Part shown: positions 20,643 to 30,472 of the stretch, in pieces
How positions within the stretch are numbered: the first letter of the stretch is position 1
Layout: each line of letters begins with the position of its first letter
DNA from: Mesorhizobium loti
Lineage (GTDB): Bacteria; Pseudomonadota; Alphaproteobacteria; Rhizobiales; Rhizobiaceae
Direction of reading: 5' to 3'
NCBI RefSeq assembly: GCF_001510895.1
Contig: NZ_LPWA01000097.1
Span: 1-64,000, forward strand
Length of the DNA stretch: 64,000 nt
The notes under the pieces: generated by a model
What the model was told of the DNA's origin: nothing
Databases searched by the model: none
What the model saw: only the letters and a program-made list of their open reading frames with translations
Program-made: the position numbers and the translations under genes

Positions 20643-21292
20643 TCACCCACCCGACGCCGCTACCGCAACCGCCAACTGCGCATCAAAAGCGCGCTTGAAC
20701 GCAGGCCGCGCTTCGCCGCGGGCGACGTAGGCGGCGAGGTTCGGGAATTCGTCCAGCAGGCCTGACCTGTTCAGCCTGCGCAGCACCGTCACCATCAGAA
20801 GATCCCCGGCGCTGAACGCGCCGTCGAGCCAGTCGGCGTCGCCGAGGCGAACGGAAAGTTCGCCGAGCCTGTCGCGGATGCGATCATCGACCATGGGCAG
20901 GCGCTGCTCGTGCCAGCTCTCGTTGCGCTCCGCGAACATTGCGATCTGCCGGTCGAGGATCGGCGGCTCCACGGTGTTCAGCGCGCAGAACATCCAGCTG
21001 ATCGCGCGCGCCCGGGCATTCGCATCGTCCGGCAGCAAACCGGCATGGCGCTCCGCGATGTGCAAGACGATCGCGCCTGTCTCGAACAGAACGAGGCCGC
21101 CCTCCTCATAGGTGGGGATCTGCCCGAAAGGCTGAAGCGCAAGATGAGCGGGTTGCTTCATCTCTTCGAACGAAACGAGGCGGACATCGTAAGGCTGGCC
21201 CACTTCCTCGAGCGCCCAGCGAACACGCATGTCGCGCGCTGTCCCCGGCCGCGATCGGGCGACCGTTCAAAGGCGGTGATGGTGGGGGACAT
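20643..21292 (-). CDS. Glutathione S-transferase family protein (frameshifted near the start)
   Basis: Cytosolic GST with thioredoxin-like N-domain ('RVRWALEEVGQPYDVRLVSF', FGQIPTYEEGGLVLFETGAI) and helical C-domain ('WLDGAFSAGDLLMVTVLRRL'). The uninterrupted frame begins at 21230 with MRVRWALEE, which lacks the first beta strand. Upstream, an ATG at 21292 with GGAG before it reads MSPTITAFERSPDRGRG. Adding one G to the GGGG run near 21243-21246 joins it as ARDMRVRWAL. The complete protein is then about 216 residues. Substrate unknown. Confidence 0.82.
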
Positions 21293-21379
21293 TGGCGGGC
21301 TCCTCTTGATTGCGCTTTGCAGCCTGAGGACGAACGGCCGGCGCGGCTCCCGACAGCCCGCCTCGTTTTCTTTGGGGCC

Positions 21380-22366
21380 TCAAACCGTCACGACGATCTT
21401 GCCGAACTGCTCACCCGATTCGAGGAAACGGTGCGCCTCGACGATTTTTTCGAACGGGAAGGTTCTGGCGATCACGGGCTTCAGCGCGCCCGACGCGAGG
21501 CCATCGAGAATGAAGCGTTTAGCCGCTTCCAGCCGGATCGGATCGCCGGTGATTTCGTGGACGAGATAGCCACGCAATGTCAGCGTCTTGGCCAGCACGT
21601 CGAACAGCGGGAACGGTGTAGGCTCGGGGCTGAGGCCACCATATTCGATCAGGATGCCGCCGCGCGCCATCGCGGCCGTCAGCGGCGTGAAGATCGGGCC
21701 GCCGACCGCGTCGAGGATGACGCGCACGCCCTGCGGCGCAATCTCCTTCAGCCGCGCTTCGAGGTCTTCCTCCTGCGAGGCCACGACATAGGCAGCGCCG
21801 GCATCGAGCAGGGCCTCCTTCTTGACCGATGTCCGCGTGACGGCAATCGGCACGGCGCCGATCATTTTGGCGATCTCAATCGCGGCGAGCCCGACGCTGC
21901 TCGACGCTGCAGTGATGACGACAGGCTCGCCGCGGCCGAGGCGGGCGATGTCGACCAGCGCGCCATAGGCGGTGAGATATTGCATCCATGTCGCCGCGGC
22001 GACTTCGAAGCTAAGCGAGGGCGGATGCTTGACGACAAGCTCGGCCGGGAAGGTGACGAGCTCGCCATAGGCTGGCCAGCGCGCCATCGAGCGCGGCGGG
22101 ATGATGCTGACCGCATCGCCCGGCGCGAAGCCATCGACGCCCTCGCCGACCGCATCGACGATGCCCGCCGCTTCGAGGCCGAGGCCCGACGGCAGCGCCG
22201 GCGTTTCGATATAGGCGCCCTTGCGCATCGAAGCTTCGGCGCGGTTCAGGCCCAGCGCCTTGACGCGGATCCGCACCTCGCCGGGACCGGGCGGCGGCAC
22301 CTCGACATCCTCGATGCGCAGCACCTCGGGACCGCCGTGAGCGTGAAAGCGAACAACCCTTGCCAT
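21380..22366 (-). CDS. Zinc-independent MDR-family NADPH:quinone oxidoreductase-like protein
   Basis: A 328-residue medium-chain dehydrogenase/reductase: GroES-like N-domain ('GPGEVRIRVKALGLNRAEASM', 'GLGLEAAGIVDAVGEGVDGF') and Rossmann domain with the nucleotide-binding VITAASSSVGLAAIEIAKM. The structural-zinc cysteines and catalytic Cys/His set of alcohol dehydrogenases are absent, which places it with quinone oxidoreductases. It probably reduces quinones or alpha,beta-unsaturated carbonyls. It is divergent from the LysR gene at 22469, its likely regulator. Confidence 0.87.
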   Translation of the reverse strand: MARVVRFHAHGGPEVLRIEDVEVPPPGPGEVRIRVKALGLNRAEASMRKGAYIETPALPSGLGLEAAGIVDAVGEGVDGFAPGDAVSIIPPRSMARWPAYGELVTFPAELVVKHPPSLSFEVAAATWMQYLTAYGALVDIARLGRGEPVVITAASSSVGLAAIEIAKMIGAVPIAVTRTSVKKEALLDAGAAYVVASQEEDLEARLKEIAPQGVRVILDAVGGPIFTPLTAAMARGGILIEYGGLSPEPTPFPLFDVLAKTLTLRGYLVHEITGDPIRLEAAKRFILDGLASGALKPVIARTFPFEKIVEAHRFLESGEQFGKIVVTV

Positions 22367-22468
22367 CCATGCAACTCCAAATCCAATCGACGGAATTCAC
22401 TATGCAGAGGCATCCCGAAGCGATAAATCATCCGGCAGGCAGAACAGTCGAAACGATTGGTTTTGAAT

Positions 22469-23370
22469 ATGGACCGCCTCGAAAGCATGGAAGTGTTCGT
22501 CAAGGCGGTCGATCTCGGCTCGTTCGCGGCCGCCGCGGCAGCGCTCGACCTGTCTGGCCCGATGGTCGGCAAGCATGTCCGCTTCCTGGAAGAGCGGCTC
22601 GGCGTGCGGCTCATCAACCGCACGACGCGCCGCCAGAGCCTGACCGATTTCGGGCGCGCCTATTACGAGCGCTGCCGGATCGTGCTGGCGGAGGCTGAAG
22701 CCGCCGATGCGCTGGCGGCCGACCAATTGTCCGAACCGCGCGGCAAACTGCGCGTGACGATGCCGGCGCATTTCGGCCGCCACTGCGTCACGCCGATCCT
22801 GCTCGCGCTTGCCAGGTACTATCCCGCGCTGGAGCTCGACCTGTCGCTCAGCGACCGCTTCGCCGATCTCGTCGAGGACGGCTTTGACCTCGCGATCCGA
22901 ACGGGCGCTCTGGATGACAGGGCCGGCGTCATCGCGCGCCGCGTCGCGCGCAGCGCATGATCGTCTGCGCTTCACCGTCCTACATCGAGAGGTTCGGCCG
23001 GCCGTTTCGATTCGACGATATCGCCGGCCATCAGGCGGTGATCTACCGGCGGCTCGGCCAGGTGCTGCAGCCATGGCTGTTTCCGTGCGACGACGGCTCC
23101 GTCAGGGAGATCGCGCCGGCCGGCAGGCTGCGGCTCGACGACCTCGACGCCATCGCCGATGCGGCGACCGACGGCATGGGGCTGGCATGGTTGCCCTGGT
23201 GGCTGGTGCGCCGGCGTGTCGAAGACGGCACGCTCATCCGTCTGCTGCCGGACCATCCGGACTATCTCTACGACTGCCACGCTCTCTGGCTGCAGACGCC
23301 GCATCTGCCGCTGAAGGTACGGCTCGCGGTCGATGCGCTGGCGGCGGGATTGCCGAAGATGATGTCCTAG
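22469..23370 (+). CDS. LysR family transcriptional regulator (frameshifted)
   Basis: About 301 residues when repaired. The N-terminal helix-turn-helix is MDRLESMEVFVKAVDLGSFA...GPMVGKHVRFLEERLGVRL, followed by the effector-binding domain ('PRGKLRVTMPAHFGRHCVTP', GFDLAIRTGAL). The frame ends prematurely as RRVARSA at 22960. Restoring one C in GCGCGCAGCGCATG gives RRVARQRMIVCASPSYIERFG, continuing to 23370. Divergent from the MDR oxidoreductase, it probably controls that gene. Confidence 0.85.
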
Positions 23371-23384
23371 CCCGCCACGACGAG

Positions 23385-24875
23385 TCAGCCGAGATTGATC
23401 CACGCTGTCTTCAGGTCGGTGTATTTCTCGATCGCGTGAAGGGACTTGTCGCGGCCGAAGCCGGACTGCTTGACGCCGCCGAGCGGAACCGTGATGTCGG
23501 CGCCGCCATAGGTGTTGACGTGGACGACGCCGGCATTGATGGCGCGGACCATGCGATGCGCGGTCGACAGGTTCGAGGTCCACACGGCGGAGGCGAGGCC
23601 ATAAACGGTGGCGTTGGCGAGGCGCACCGCCTCTTCCTCGGTGTCAAAGCGCATGACGCCGAGCACCGGCCCGAACACCTCCTCGCGGGCAAGCTGCATC
23701 GTTTCGGTCACGTTCTCGAAGATCGTCGGCGCCATGTAGCTGCCGCCGGTCTCCGCCAGGATGCGTTCGCCGCCGGTGACGAGGCGGGCGCCCTCCTCCG
23801 CCGCTTTCGCGACGAAGCCGAGATTCTTGGTCAGCTGCTCGGCGCTCGACACCGCGCCGATGTCACTCGAAAGATCGAGCGGATCGCCCACCTTCAGCTT
23901 CGTGGTCGCCTTGAGAAGCTCGTCCATGAAGCGGTCGTAGATCGGGGCCTGGACGAGCAGGCGCGAGCCGGCGACGCAGACCTGGCCGGAATTGCGGAAG
24001 ATGCCGTTGGCTGAGACGATCGCCGCCTGCCTCAGATCCGGCGCGTCGGCAAAGACGATGTTGGGCGACTTGCCACCGAGCTCGAGGAAGACCCGCTTCA
24101 AATTGGAGCGCGCGGAATATTCGAGCAGGCGGCGGCCGACCGGTCCGGAACCGGTGAAGGCGATGGCGTCGACATCCAGTTGCAGGCCGAGCGCCTCGCC
24201 GGCGACCGAGCCGCGGCCGGTGACGACGTTGAAGACGCCTTCGGGCAGCCCGGCCTCGGCGGCAAGCTCCGCCAGCCGCAAAAGCGTCAGCGAGGCGATC
24301 TCCGGCGGCTTGACAACGATCGCGTTGCCGGCGGCTAGAGCCGGCGCGATCTTCCAGGCGCCGATCATCAGCGGGAAGTTCCACGGCACGATGACGCCGA
24401 CGACGCCGAGCGGCTCCTTGTGGATCAGGCCGAGCACGTTCTCAGATGTAGGCGCGATCTCGCCATAGACCTTGTCGATCGCCTCGGCATAGTAGCGGAT
24501 GGTGCCGGCAGCCGAGAGCGGCTCGGCCTTGTAGGCCATGTTGATCTCGGTGCCATTGTCGCGCACGCCGAGCACGGCGAATTCGTCGACATGCTTCTCG
24601 ATCAGCTCGGCGAGTTTCATCAGCACCTTCTTGCGAAAGGCGGGAGCCGCCCGCGACCAGGAGCCCTTTTCGAAGGCCTTGCGCGCCGAGGCGACGGCGC
24701 GGTCGACATCGGCGGCGCCGCCATCGGCAATGCTGGCGAAGGGGCGGCCGTCGATCGGCGAGAGCACCGGCAGGCTGGCGCCGCTCTGGGCGTCCACCTG
24801 GGTTCCATCGATGAACAGACGTCGTACGCCGACGTCGGCCTTGCGCAGCGTGTCGATGGTATCCTGGCTGATCAT
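23385..24875 (-). CDS. NAD(P)-dependent aldehyde dehydrogenase (PuuC/gamma-aminobutyraldehyde type)
   Basis: A 496-residue ALDH. The active site is complete: catalytic Cys in RNSGQVCVAGSRLLV, general-base Glu in LELGGKSPNIVF, cofactor loop AFTGSGPVGRRLLE and 'VPWNFPLMIGAWKIAPALA'. The ATG at 24875 has GGAG upstream and is two bases after the P450 stop; the longer upstream frame is a shadow. It is the last gene of the permease-P450-ALDH operon divergent from IclR-2. It probably oxidises an aldehyde made by transamination or P450 oxidation of the imported compound. Confidence 0.88.
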   Translation of the reverse strand: MISQDTIDTLRKADVGVRRLFIDGTQVDAQSGASLPVLSPIDGRPFASIADGGAADVDRAVASARKAFEKGSWSRAAPAFRKKVLMKLAELIEKHVDEFAVLGVRDNGTEINMAYKAEPLSAAGTIRYYAEAIDKVYGEIAPTSENVLGLIHKEPLGVVGVIVPWNFPLMIGAWKIAPALAAGNAIVVKPPEIASLTLLRLAELAAEAGLPEGVFNVVTGRGSVAGEALGLQLDVDAIAFTGSGPVGRRLLEYSARSNLKRVFLELGGKSPNIVFADAPDLRQAAIVSANGIFRNSGQVCVAGSRLLVQAPIYDRFMDELLKATTKLKVGDPLDLSSDIGAVSSAEQLTKNLGFVAKAAEEGARLVTGGERILAETGGSYMAPTIFENVTETMQLAREEVFGPVLGVMRFDTEEEAVRLANATVYGLASAVWTSNLSTAHRMVRAINAGVVHVNTYGGADITVPLGGVKQSGFGRDKSLHAIEKYTDLKTAWINLG

Positions 24876-24877
24876 CG

Positions 24878-26065
24878 TCAATTGGCTCCAAGGGCTACAT
24901 GAAGCGTCGCCGGCGCGCGGAACTCCCAGCCGCGGAAGACCGGCTCCTTGCCCGCCACCAGCCGCAAATCCGGAAAGCGTTCCAGCAGCAAACGTACCGC
25001 AAGACACATCTGCTCGCGCGCGAAGAAGCGGCCCGAGCAGAAATGATGGCCGAAGCCGAAGGCGGCATGGTTGCCCTCGTCGCGGCTGATGTCGAACCGG
25101 TCGGGATCGCTGAAGCGGCTCTCGTCGCGGCTGGCCGAGGAGACCAGGGCCGCGACCGGCGCGCCGGCGGGAATGGTGACGCCGCCAAGCTCGACGGGCC
25201 GAGTCGTCTGGCGAGTCTGCGTGCCGATGGGGGCCACCCAGCGCAGTCCCTCGTCGACAGCCTTCGGCACCAAGGTCTCCAGATCGCCGAGCACCTGCCG
25301 CAACTGCTCGCGATGGGTGAGCAAGCCGACCAGAATAGAGCCGGCGCCGTGGCCAGGCTCCTGCCTGCCGCCGAGCAGGATGACCTTGATTGTCGGCATC
25401 AGGAACTCGATCGGCCGGGTCGTGCCCTCCGGCATGCCGTCATGCAGCATGTGCGACAAGGCCGAGTCCTCGGGCTCGCGGGTGAGCCGCTCCAGCGTCG
25501 GCCGGACGGCGGCGCCGACTTCGGTGCTGATCGCGTCGGCGATCTCCTGCCGCTTCGGGTCGTTCTCGAAATTGATGGCGCCCTGGGCAAGGCCGTAGAA
25601 CCAGCGCCGCAAGGTCGGCATGTCGACATCGGCAAGCCCGAGTGAGCGCGCCAGGGCCAGCGTCGACACCGGTTCGAAATAGTCGGCCATCAGCTCGGCC
25701 GAGCCTTGCTCGGCAATCTTGTCGAGATAGGGTTCAGCGATCGAGCACACGAGGTCGCCGGCATAGGAGGCGACGGTGCGCGGGCGGTATTTCGGATCCA
25801 CGCCCTGGCGCAGCTGCTTGTGAACCTCGCCGTCGGTGGTCAGGATGGTCGGCTTGCCGAAGGAGCGTTCGACCGGCGAGGTGCCGACGACCGCGGAAAA
25901 AATATCAGGCGATTTCGCGACGCTCTCGACGTCCTTCCAGCGCGTAACGAACCAGAGATTGACCGCCGGCACGAAGGCGACCGGGGCGCTGCGCCGCAGC
26001 TCCGCGTAGATCGGATAAGGATCGGCCTCCAGCGCCTCGACCGTGATGCTCTCGGCAAAGCTCAT
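24878..26065 (-). CDS. Cytochrome P450
   Basis: A 395-residue soluble bacterial P450. The haem-binding loop is FGFGHHFCSG near residue 345, and the K-helix ExxR is DEGLRW near residue 280. The I-helix reads LLGGRQEPGHG, so the usual acid-threonine oxygen-activating pair is replaced by Glu-Pro. This occurs in some P450 subgroups, and it suggests non-standard oxygen activation. The ATG at 26065 has GGGAG upstream. It lies between an amino-acid permease and an aldehyde dehydrogenase, both same strand. No ferredoxin or reductase gene is nearby, so redox partners must come from elsewhere. Confidence 0.88.
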   Translation of the reverse strand: MSFAESITVEALEADPYPIYAELRRSAPVAFVPAVNLWFVTRWKDVESVAKSPDIFSAVVGTSPVERSFGKPTILTTDGEVHKQLRQGVDPKYRPRTVASYAGDLVCSIAEPYLDKIAEQGSAELMADYFEPVSTLALARSLGLADVDMPTLRRWFYGLAQGAINFENDPKRQEIADAISTEVGAAVRPTLERLTREPEDSALSHMLHDGMPEGTTRPIEFLMPTIKVILLGGRQEPGHGAGSILVGLLTHREQLRQVLGDLETLVPKAVDEGLRWVAPIGTQTRQTTRPVELGGVTIPAGAPVAALVSSASRDESRFSDPDRFDISRDEGNHAAFGFGHHFCSGRFFAREQMCLAVRLLLERFPDLRLVAGKEPVFRGWEFRAPATLHVALGAN

Positions 26066-26086
26066 GCCGCTCTCCCATTGTGTGGA

Positions 26087-26112
26087 AAGGGGCGGCGCAG
26101 GCGCCGCCCCTT
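26087..26112 (-). terminator. Perfect hairpin between permease and P450 genes
   Basis: AAGGGGCGGCGC (26087-26098) and GCGCCGCCCCTT (26101-26112) form a perfect 12-bp stem with a two-base centre in the 53-base gap between the permease stop and the P450 start. On the transcribed minus strand it is followed only by TTTCC. It may partly terminate transcription or protect the upstream mRNA, giving more permease than P450. Confidence 0.6.
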
Positions 26113-26118
26113 CTGCCT

Positions 26119-27564
26119 TCAATCGTTCAGTGGCTGGCCAAGCCTTTCGAAGGCGGCCGGATCGCGGCTTCTCAAAGCGCTCGCCAGCAGCAGACCTACC
26201 ACGGCCGCGATCAGCACCAGTGACGGCAGGAACACGCCCAGGAAGCCGGCGGCGCCCGACAGGCTGCCGAAATTGATGACGATCAGGTAGATGATGATGA
26301 CGAAGGCGATGAAGGTCAGCCCCGGCAAGACGGTGGTCTTCAGCGCGTTCTCCTGGGCGGACGGGTTGGCGCGGAAGTACATCACGACGGCAAGCGAAGC
26401 CACCGCCATCATCACGATGACGCCGAGCGTGGCGACGTTGGTGAGCCATGAGAACAGCGCCAGCACCGGATCGAGGCCGAGCACGGCGAAGAGCCCGACG
26501 ACTATCGCCGCGAGCATGGTCTGGATGACCGAGGCCACATGCGGGCTCTGATGCGCCGAATGCGTCACGCCGATCGTCTGCGGCAGGAGTTTCTCGCGGC
26601 CGGCGACGTAGATGTAGCGGGCGACCGCATTGTGGAAGGCCAGCACGCCGGCGAACAGGCTCGACACGAAGAGGATGCTCATGGCGTGGGTGAGCAGCGT
26701 TCCGGCATAGCGATCGGACAGGCCGAACAGGAAGGTGGTCGGGTCCTGCAGGCCCTGCAGCGACGGCAAGAGCTTGTCGACACCGGCGCCAACCGCCATC
26801 AGCCAGGCGGTGATCATGTAGAAAAGGCCGATCAGTATGACGGAAAAATAGGTGGCGCGTGGAATGGTGACCTTGGGGTCGCGCGCCTCCTCGGCATAGA
26901 TCGTCGTCGCCTCGAAGCCGATGAAGGCGGCAAAGCAGAACAGGATGGCGATGGCCGGCGCGCCGCTGGTGATCTGGCTCCAGCTGAAGGGTGCGGCCGA
27001 CAGGCCGCTGTCGCCGCCGGTCTTGAGGATGGTCAGATCGAGGATCAGCACCACGACATATTCGGCAAGCACCAGCACCGTCAGGATCTTGGCCGACAGG
27101 TCGACCTGGCGGTAGCCGAGCACGGCGACGATGGCGATGGCGATGAAGCTCCACACCCACCAGGGCAGCGTGATGCCCCAGCCGGCGAAAAGGCCGGCGG
27201 TGGCGGCGCCGAGCAGGCCCATGACGCCGATCTGCATGGCGTTGTAGGACAGGATCGCGATCAGCGCCGTGGCGCCGCCGGCGAGACCGCCGAGCCCGCG
27301 CGCGGCATAAGCGTAGAAGGCGCCGGCATTGCCGATGTGGCGCGACATGGCGACATAACCAACCGCGAACAGCAGCAGCAAAAGCGTCACGATGAGATAG
27401 GTGCCGGCAAAGCCGGCGCCGTTGCCCATCAGCATGCCGAGCGGCGTGCCGCCGGCGACAGCAGTGAGCGGCGCGGCGGCCGAGATCACCATGAAGGTGA
27501 TGGCGCCGACGCCGAGACTGTTCTTCCTCAGCCGGTTCACTTCGCCGGCTTCAAGTGTCGTCAT
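26119..27564 (-). CDS. APC superfamily amino acid/amine permease
   Basis: An inner-membrane transporter of 481 residues with about 12 hydrophobic segments. The APC signature is early ('GAITFMVISAAAPLTAVAGG', 'GNAGAFYAYAARGLGGL'), and the conserved 'FCFAAFIGFEATTIYAEEARDP' lies near residue 210. ATG 27564 follows GGAGGG; a longer frame to 27639 has no such site. It is the first gene of the operon opposite IclR-2, with operator B upstream, so it is probably derepressed by the imported substrate, likely an amino acid or polyamine-like amine. Confidence 0.87.
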   Translation of the reverse strand: MTTLEAGEVNRLRKNSLGVGAITFMVISAAAPLTAVAGGTPLGMLMGNGAGFAGTYLIVTLLLLLFAVGYVAMSRHIGNAGAFYAYAARGLGGLAGGATALIAILSYNAMQIGVMGLLGAATAGLFAGWGITLPWWVWSFIAIAIVAVLGYRQVDLSAKILTVLVLAEYVVVLILDLTILKTGGDSGLSAAPFSWSQITSGAPAIAILFCFAAFIGFEATTIYAEEARDPKVTIPRATYFSVILIGLFYMITAWLMAVGAGVDKLLPSLQGLQDPTTFLFGLSDRYAGTLLTHAMSILFVSSLFAGVLAFHNAVARYIYVAGREKLLPQTIGVTHSAHQSPHVASVIQTMLAAIVVGLFAVLGLDPVLALFSWLTNVATLGVIVMMAVASLAVVMYFRANPSAQENALKTTVLPGLTFIAFVIIIYLIVINFGSLSGAAGFLGVFLPSLVLIAAVVGLLLASALRSRDPAAFERLGQPLND

Positions 27565-27700
27565 TTTCCCTCCATTCCGCGCTGCGGAAACCAAGTGTCC
27601 CTGAGATGCCGAGGGCCTTCTGGCGGGCCCGATGATCATTTCATTATTTGCAACGGCATTTCGATATTAGACTTGCAAAGGAATCGACTTGCTGTCAAGT

Positions 27701-27718
27701 TAATTCGCACGTTAAGTA
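27701..27718. promoter_or_regulatory. Conserved operator B (IclR-2/permease)
   Basis: TAATTCGCACGTTAAGTA, preceded by TGTCAAGT as at operator A, ends ten bases before the AGGAGG-type site of the IclR gene at 27743. On the minus strand the adjacent TTGACA could be the -35 of the permease operon. It matches operator A at 13 of 18 positions. Confidence 0.65.
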
Positions 27719-27742
27719 TCTGAAGGAGGAGCGGAGACGGCA

Positions 27743-28513
27743 ATGAGCACGGTGGGCAAAGCCATTTCGCTGCTGGAAATGCTGGGGAGCGGCGCGCCGG
27801 AGACGGCGCTTGCCGACCTCGCCAAGGGCGCCGGCTTCGACAAGGCGACGACGCGCCGGCTGCTGGTGTCGCTGATTGCGCATGGGCTGGTGGAACAGGA
27901 CGAAACCACGCGTCTTTACCGGCTGGGCGCAGGCATCGCGCGGCTGGCGCTGATGCGCGAGGCACAGTTCCCGTTCCTGCGCATGGCGGCGCCGGTGGTC
28001 GAGCAACTGGCGGCGGAGACTGGCGAGACCGTACATCTTTCGGAATATTCGAAGCGCGGCCTGATCACCGTCCAGGTCATCGAATCGGCCAAGGCCAACC
28101 GTGTCAGCGTGCAGCTCGGCGACGTGCTGCCGATGCATGCGACGGCCTCCGGCATCGCATTCCTGGCCTTCACCGAAGCGCGCATCCGTGAAGCCATTCT
28201 CGCCGGGCCGCTGCCTGCATTCACGCCTTTCACCGTCGGTGATCCGACGACGCTGGCCGAACATGTCGCCGCCGCCCGCGCGCGCGGCCATTCGATCGGC
28301 ACGCAGGGCTTCGAGGAAGGCGTGCTCAGCGTCGCCGCGCCGATCCTCGGTGCCGACGGTTTCGCCATAGGCACCATCGCGGTGGCCGCGCCCCAGGCGC
28401 GCGTCCGCAAGGGCGACATCGAGCGCCAAGGCGCCAGCGTCGCGGCGGCTGCGCGCGAGATCGGCGTGCGGCTGTTCGGACGGCAAGGGCAGCCGGGCCG
28501 CAAGCGCGCATAA
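27743..28513 (+). CDS. IclR family transcriptional regulator, paralogue 2
   Basis: A 256-residue IclR protein: winged helix-turn-helix (LADLAKGAGFDKATTRRLLVSL) followed by the effector domain ('GETVHLSEYSKRGLITVQV', 'MHATASGIAFLAF', 'GFEEGVLSVAAPILGADG'). The start is ATG 27743 with AAGGAGGAG upstream. By eye it is about half identical to the regulator at 18943 and has the same operator type, so one may influence the other's targets. It is flanked by the divergent permease-P450-ALDH operon and followed in the same direction, after 24 bases, by the Tm-1-like gene. Confidence 0.9.
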   Translation: MSTVGKAISLLEMLGSGAPETALADLAKGAGFDKATTRRLLVSLIAHGLVEQDETTRLYRLGAGIARLALMREAQFPFLRMAAPVVEQLAAETGETVHLSEYSKRGLITVQVIESAKANRVSVQLGDVLPMHATASGIAFLAFTEARIREAILAGPLPAFTPFTVGDPTTLAEHVAAARARGHSIGTQGFEEGVLSVAAPILGADGFAIGTIAVAAPQARVRKGDIERQGASVAAAAREIGVRLFGRQGQPGRKRA

Positions 28514-28537
28514 CAACACACAGCAGGGAGACCGATT

Positions 28538-29787
28538 GTGGAGGAGACACGCCGCATTCTGGTTATCGGCACCGGCGACACCAAGGCTGACGAGCTGTTG
28601 TTCATGCGCGAGTGCATCGAGGCCGTCGGCGGCATTGCCATGATGATGGACGTCAGCGTGCTGGGCGATCCGCCTTATAGACCGGAGCATGACCGGCACG
28701 CCGTGGCGAGCGCGGCCGACACGACGATCGAGGCGATCGTCGCCAGCGGCGACGAGAATTCGGCGATGACGTTGATGGCGCTCGGGGCTCGCGGCTTGCC
28801 CGCTCGCTGCATGACAAGGGCGAGATCGACGGTGTCATCGCGCTCGGCGGTTCGATGGGCACCGACCTTGCGCTCGACGTCGCATTGGCACTGCCACTCG
28901 GCGTGCCGAAATTCGTCGTCTCGACGATCGCCTATTCGCATCTCTTGCCGCCGGAGCGGATCGCCACCGACCTGATGATGATCCTGTGGGCCGGCGGCCT
29001 CTATGGCCTGAACAGCGCCTGCAAGGCGGTGCTGTCGCAGGCCTGCGGCGCGGTGGTGGGCGCCGCGCAGGCTGTCGTCAAACTCGATGCGTCGCGGCCA
29101 AAGATCGGCATGAGCTCGCTCGGAAAAAGCTGCCTGCATTATATGGTGACGCTGAAGCCGGAGCTGGAAAAGCGCGGCTATGAAGTCATCGTCTTCCACA
29201 CCACCGGCATGGGCGGACGCGCGCTGGAGGCGATCGCGGCGCAGAAGGGTTTCGTTGCTGTGCTCGATTTCAGCCTGCAGGAGCTCGCCAACCAACTCAC
29301 CGGCTCGGTGGTGAATTCGGGCACCGACCGACTTGAAAATGCCGGGCGGCAAGGCATCCCGCAGATCGTCGCGCCCGGCGCCATCGACATGGTGGATTTT
29401 CCGACCTGGCAGGCCGTGCCGCCGCGCTTCACCGAACGGCCCTATCATGCGCACAATCGCCTGCTTGCCTCCGTGACCTCGGACGGCGCTACGCGCCAGG
29501 AGATCGCGCGCGCCATCGGCGAGAAGCTAAGCACGGCGACCGGCCCGACCGCCTTCATCCTGCCGGCCGGCGGCATCCAGCAATGGGACCAGGAAGGCGA
29601 GCCGCTATACGAGCCAGAGGCGCTTTCGGCCTTTGTCGAGGAGATGCGCGCCAGCGTGCCCGACAACGCCGAACTGCACGAGATCGCTGGCCACATCAAC
29701 GACGCCGCCTTCAGCGCCAAGGCGCTGGAGATCTTCGACCGCTGGGTCGCCGAGGGCATCGTTCCGCCTGGCAGGGAAGCGGCATGA
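28538..29787 (+). CDS. Tm-1-like ATP-binding domain protein (UPF0261; frameshifted)
   Basis: About 417 residues when repaired. It starts GTG 28538 (GGGAG upstream): RRILVIGTGDTKADELLFM, the UPF0261 nucleotide-binding start. The frame breaks at 28789/28790, where GGGGCTCGCGG lacks a G (expected GCT GCG CGG). It continues as ALGGSMGTDLALDVALALP, 'KIGMSSLGKSCLHYMVTLKP', 'VFHTTGMGGRALEAI' and 'PAGGIQQWDQEGEPLYEPE'. The family binds ATP (plant Tm-1 inhibits a viral replicase) and in bacteria sits in catabolic operons with unclear chemistry. The stop overlaps the HAD gene (ATGA). Confidence 0.85.
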
Positions 29788-30449
29788 GCGAGGCGAAGCC
29801 AAAAGCGCTGGTGCTCGATTTCGGCGGCGTCGTCACCCGCACGCTGTTCGAGACGCATGCGCTGACCGAGCAGGCGCTCGGGCTCAAGCCCGGCACGCTC
29901 GGCTGGTGCGGGCCGTTCGACCCGGCGTCCGATGCGCTCTGGCGCGCGATGCAGGCCGATGAGATCAGCGAGCGCGACTATTGGAAGACGCGCACGCGCG
30001 AGGTCGGCCGGCTGGTCGGCGAGGACTGGCAGGACATGGCGACCTTCGTGCAGCGGGCGCGCGGCGCTGAACCGCAAGCGGTGATCCGGCCCGAAGCCGA
30101 GCGGGCGATCCGTACTGCGCATGAGGCCGGCGTCAAGCTCGCCATCCTCTCCAACGAGCTCGACCTGTTCTACGGCAAGTCGTTCCGCGAACGGTTGCCG
30201 CTACTCTCGCTGTTCGAGGCAATCATCGACGCGACCTATACCAAGGTCCTCAAGCCCGACCGCCACGCCTATGCGATGGTCGGCGAGGCGCTGCGGCTGC
30301 CGTCTGAGGCTTGCGTCTTCGTCGACGACCAGAAGCGCAATGTCGACGGCGCGATTGCCGCCGGCATGCTTGCCGTTCATTTCGACGTCGCCCGACCGGC
30401 GCAAAGCTATGCCGAGGCGCTCGGCCATTTCGGCCTGACGCTCTCCTAA
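29784..30449 (+). CDS. HAD family hydrolase
   Basis: A 221-residue haloacid-dehalogenase-type phosphatase. Motif I is VLDFGGVVTR; the second Asp of the usual DxD is a Gly here, as in many epoxide-hydrolase-N-like HADs. Motif II is LAILSNELD, motif III lysine LKPDRHAYAM, and motif IV CVFVDDQKRNVDGA. It overlaps the Tm-1-like gene by four bases and precedes an aminotransferase. A phosphatase or dehalogenase role in the same catabolic pathway is likely but unproven. Confidence 0.85.
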   Translation: MSEAKPKALVLDFGGVVTRTLFETHALTEQALGLKPGTLGWCGPFDPASDALWRAMQADEISERDYWKTRTREVGRLVGEDWQDMATFVQRARGAEPQAVIRPEAERAIRTAHEAGVKLAILSNELDLFYGKSFRERLPLLSLFEAIIDATYTKVLKPDRHAYAMVGEALRLPSEACVFVDDQKRNVDGAIAAGMLAVHFDVARPAQSYAEALGHFGLTLS

Positions 30450-30472
30450 TCGGAAAACCGGAGTTCCTCCCG

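Noticed and set aside
17225..29787. Treating the frameshifted aminotransferase, GST, LysR and Tm-1-like genes as pseudogenes
   Set aside because: Each has one missing base only, with full conservation on both sides, and the same lesion type occurs across the window. Sequence error is the simpler explanation.
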